From Desertivirga arenae (GTDB lineage Bacteria; Bacteroidota; Bacteroidia; Sphingobacteriales; Sphingobacteriaceae), in contig NZ_JAFEWE010000001.1 in assembly GCF_017355785.1 (NCBI RefSeq), positions 372,001 through 436,000 on the forward strand: a stretch of 64,000 nucleotides of DNA, written 5' to 3'. Each line of letters opens with the position of its first letter. Position 1 is the stretch's first letter. Of this stretch, positions 63,046-64,000 are shown piece after piece. The notes beneath the pieces are model-generated. The model ran no database searches, was not told the DNA's origin, and worked only from the letters and a program-made list of their open reading frames with translations. Both the position numbers and the translations under genes were made by a program.

Positions 63046-63993
63046 ATGACAGATGAGCTATTGGTAAAATTCCTTTTGAAGGAGACCAGCCTGGAGGAAG
63101 ACCGACAGGTGAAAGACTGGATTGCGTCTGATCCTGCCAACGAAAAGCAGTTTTCTGACTTCTCTCTTATTTGGAATACCAGCAAAAATCTTGAATCGAA
63201 AAGCAGTGTAGACGAAAACGCAGCATGGGAACGGTTCAAGCGAAAGGCTGCCGATAGAAAAGCTGCACCAGAGCCTGCGATACTTCCTATTAAGAGGGAT
63301 TTTATATGGTTAAAGGTTGCGGCAAGTGTTATTCTTGTATCATTGATCGGCTTACTTCTGTTTCGAAAGTCGGAAACCCGATATGTAGCAGATAATAAGG
63401 TTATTACCGAAACTCTACCAGATGGCTCGGTAGTTACGTTGAATAAGAACTCTTCCTTAACCTACTCCAGCTCAGTGCTGGGAAGAAAACGGGGGGTTGA
63501 GCTTTCAAAAGGAGAAGTATTCTTTAAAGTTAAGCCGGATAAGTCTAAACCATTTGTCATATCCAGCGGTGAGGTATCTGTAGAAGTTGTAGGTACTTCC
63601 TTTAACGTTAAACACAAAGGCAGCACAACAGAGGTGATCGTTGAAACAGGTGTTGTTAAGGTAAGTGAGGGCGCGGAAACCGTTGTATTACATGCAGGCG
63701 AAAAAGTCTTTGTAGACAGTCAGCAAAAACTGAAGGTGGAAAAAAGCAAAGACCAGCTGCATAACTACTACCGCAGCAATATTTTCGTGGCCGATAATAC
63801 ACCCTTATGGAGGATAGTTGAAATTCTAAACGAAGCATACAATGCTAACATCATTATAGGAAACCCAGCACTCCGTCAGTTAACCCTAACTACTACGTTT
63901 AAAAACCAGTCCTTAAATGAAATTTTAAAGGTCATTAGTGAAACATTTAATATTTCTATTACTCAAAAGGATAATCAGATCATCCTTCAATAA
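63046..63993 (+). CDS. FecR-family anti-sigma protein
   Basis: 315 residues. The N-terminal part (1-75) is the sigma-binding region, a transmembrane helix lies at about 84-104 (VAASVILVSLIGLLLF), the FecR domain spans about 110-205 (TLPDGSVVTLNKNSSLTYSS) and a DUF4974-type domain ends the protein (LTLTTTFKNQSLNEILKVISETF). It is in one operon with the sigma gene before it. The next gene begins 1 bp after its stop. Confidence 0.92.
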   Translation: MTDELLVKFLLKETSLEEDRQVKDWIASDPANEKQFSDFSLIWNTSKNLESKSSVDENAAWERFKRKAADRKAAPEPAILPIKRDFIWLKVAASVILVSLIGLLLFRKSETRYVADNKVITETLPDGSVVTLNKNSSLTYSSSVLGRKRGVELSKGEVFFKVKPDKSKPFVISSGEVSVEVVGTSFNVKHKGSTTEVIVETGVVKVSEGAETVVLHAGEKVFVDSQQKLKVEKSKDQLHNYYRSNIFVADNTPLWRIVEILNEAYNANIIIGNPALRQLTLTTTFKNQSLNEILKVISETFNISITQKDNQIILQ

Positions 63994-63994
63994 T

Positions 63995-64000
63995 ATGTAC
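63995..64000 (+). CDS. Start of next gene, cut by window edge
   Basis: An ATG lies at 63995-63997, one base after the fecR stop, with one more codon before the edge. By the usual order it should be a SusC-type receptor with an STN domain, but nothing in these six bases can show this. Confidence 0.3.

Overview
The window looks like chromosome of a Bacteroidota bacterium, most likely family Sphingobacteriaceae (Pedobacter or a close relative). The reasons are three SusC/SusD pairs, a hybrid two-component sensor with a fused AraC output domain, two ECF sigma/FecR pairs, DUF6428 in an arsenic operon, and promoter elements of the Bacteroidota type (TTTG/TAnnTTTG). This placement is an inference from gene content. 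No rRNA, tRNA, CRISPR array, intact insertion sequence or prophage was seen.

Layout. 1-1109: start of a TonB-dependent receptor that runs off the left edge. 1355-3847: arsenic resistance operon arsR-DUF6428-arsC-ACR3 (minus strand) with two palindromic operators, lying between two copies of a ~29-bp direct repeat. 3980-5321: decayed stretch with remnants of a desaturase and probably two other genes. 5332-13917: polysaccharide utilisation locus 1 (minus strand): SusC, SusD, a clan GH-A glycosidase, a GH43 and a sialidase-fold enzyme with a CBM9-like tail. The divergent hybrid sensor at 14312-18349 is its probable regulator. 18598-21060: GH2 glycosidase. 21371-29498: ECF sigma, FecR, STN-type SusC, SusD and a TPR-thioredoxin protein, with no carbohydrate enzyme. 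29581-30855: lone GHKL ATPase. 31060-39512: sulfatase locus (minus strand): SusC, SusD, sulfatase, then a terminator, the 3' end of a second susD and a second sulfatase. 39876-41922: two-component pair. 42130-45156: small unknown proteins and NhaA. 45224-47906: GH2 under a very short GntR-type regulator. 48205-60300: mostly housekeeping genes (thioesterase, aminotransferase, heptose-7-phosphate kinase, RhlE-type helicase, RRM protein, response regulator, AI-2E transporter, ferritin, LTA-synthase-like transferase, DNA polymerase III delta). 60426-62284: two repeat-built envelope proteins. 62467-64000: a second ECF sigma/FecR pair, with the next gene starting in the last six bases.

How the genes fit together. 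The dominant theme is glycan capture and breakdown at the cell surface under three kinds of control: a hybrid sensor for locus 1, sigma/anti-sigma signalling for the STN-SusC locus, and a GntR-type repressor for one GH2. The GH43 plus GH93-like pair suggests an arabinose-containing plant glycan for locus 1, and the two sulfatases suggest a sulfated glycan for the locus at 31-39.5 kb; both substrates are inferences. The most notable oddities are the fused or deleted second sulfatase locus, the direct repeats around the ars operon, the intrinsic-terminator-like hairpin in the two-component leader, the lone MORC-like ATPase, and an 11-repeat solenoid joined to a barrel-like domain.
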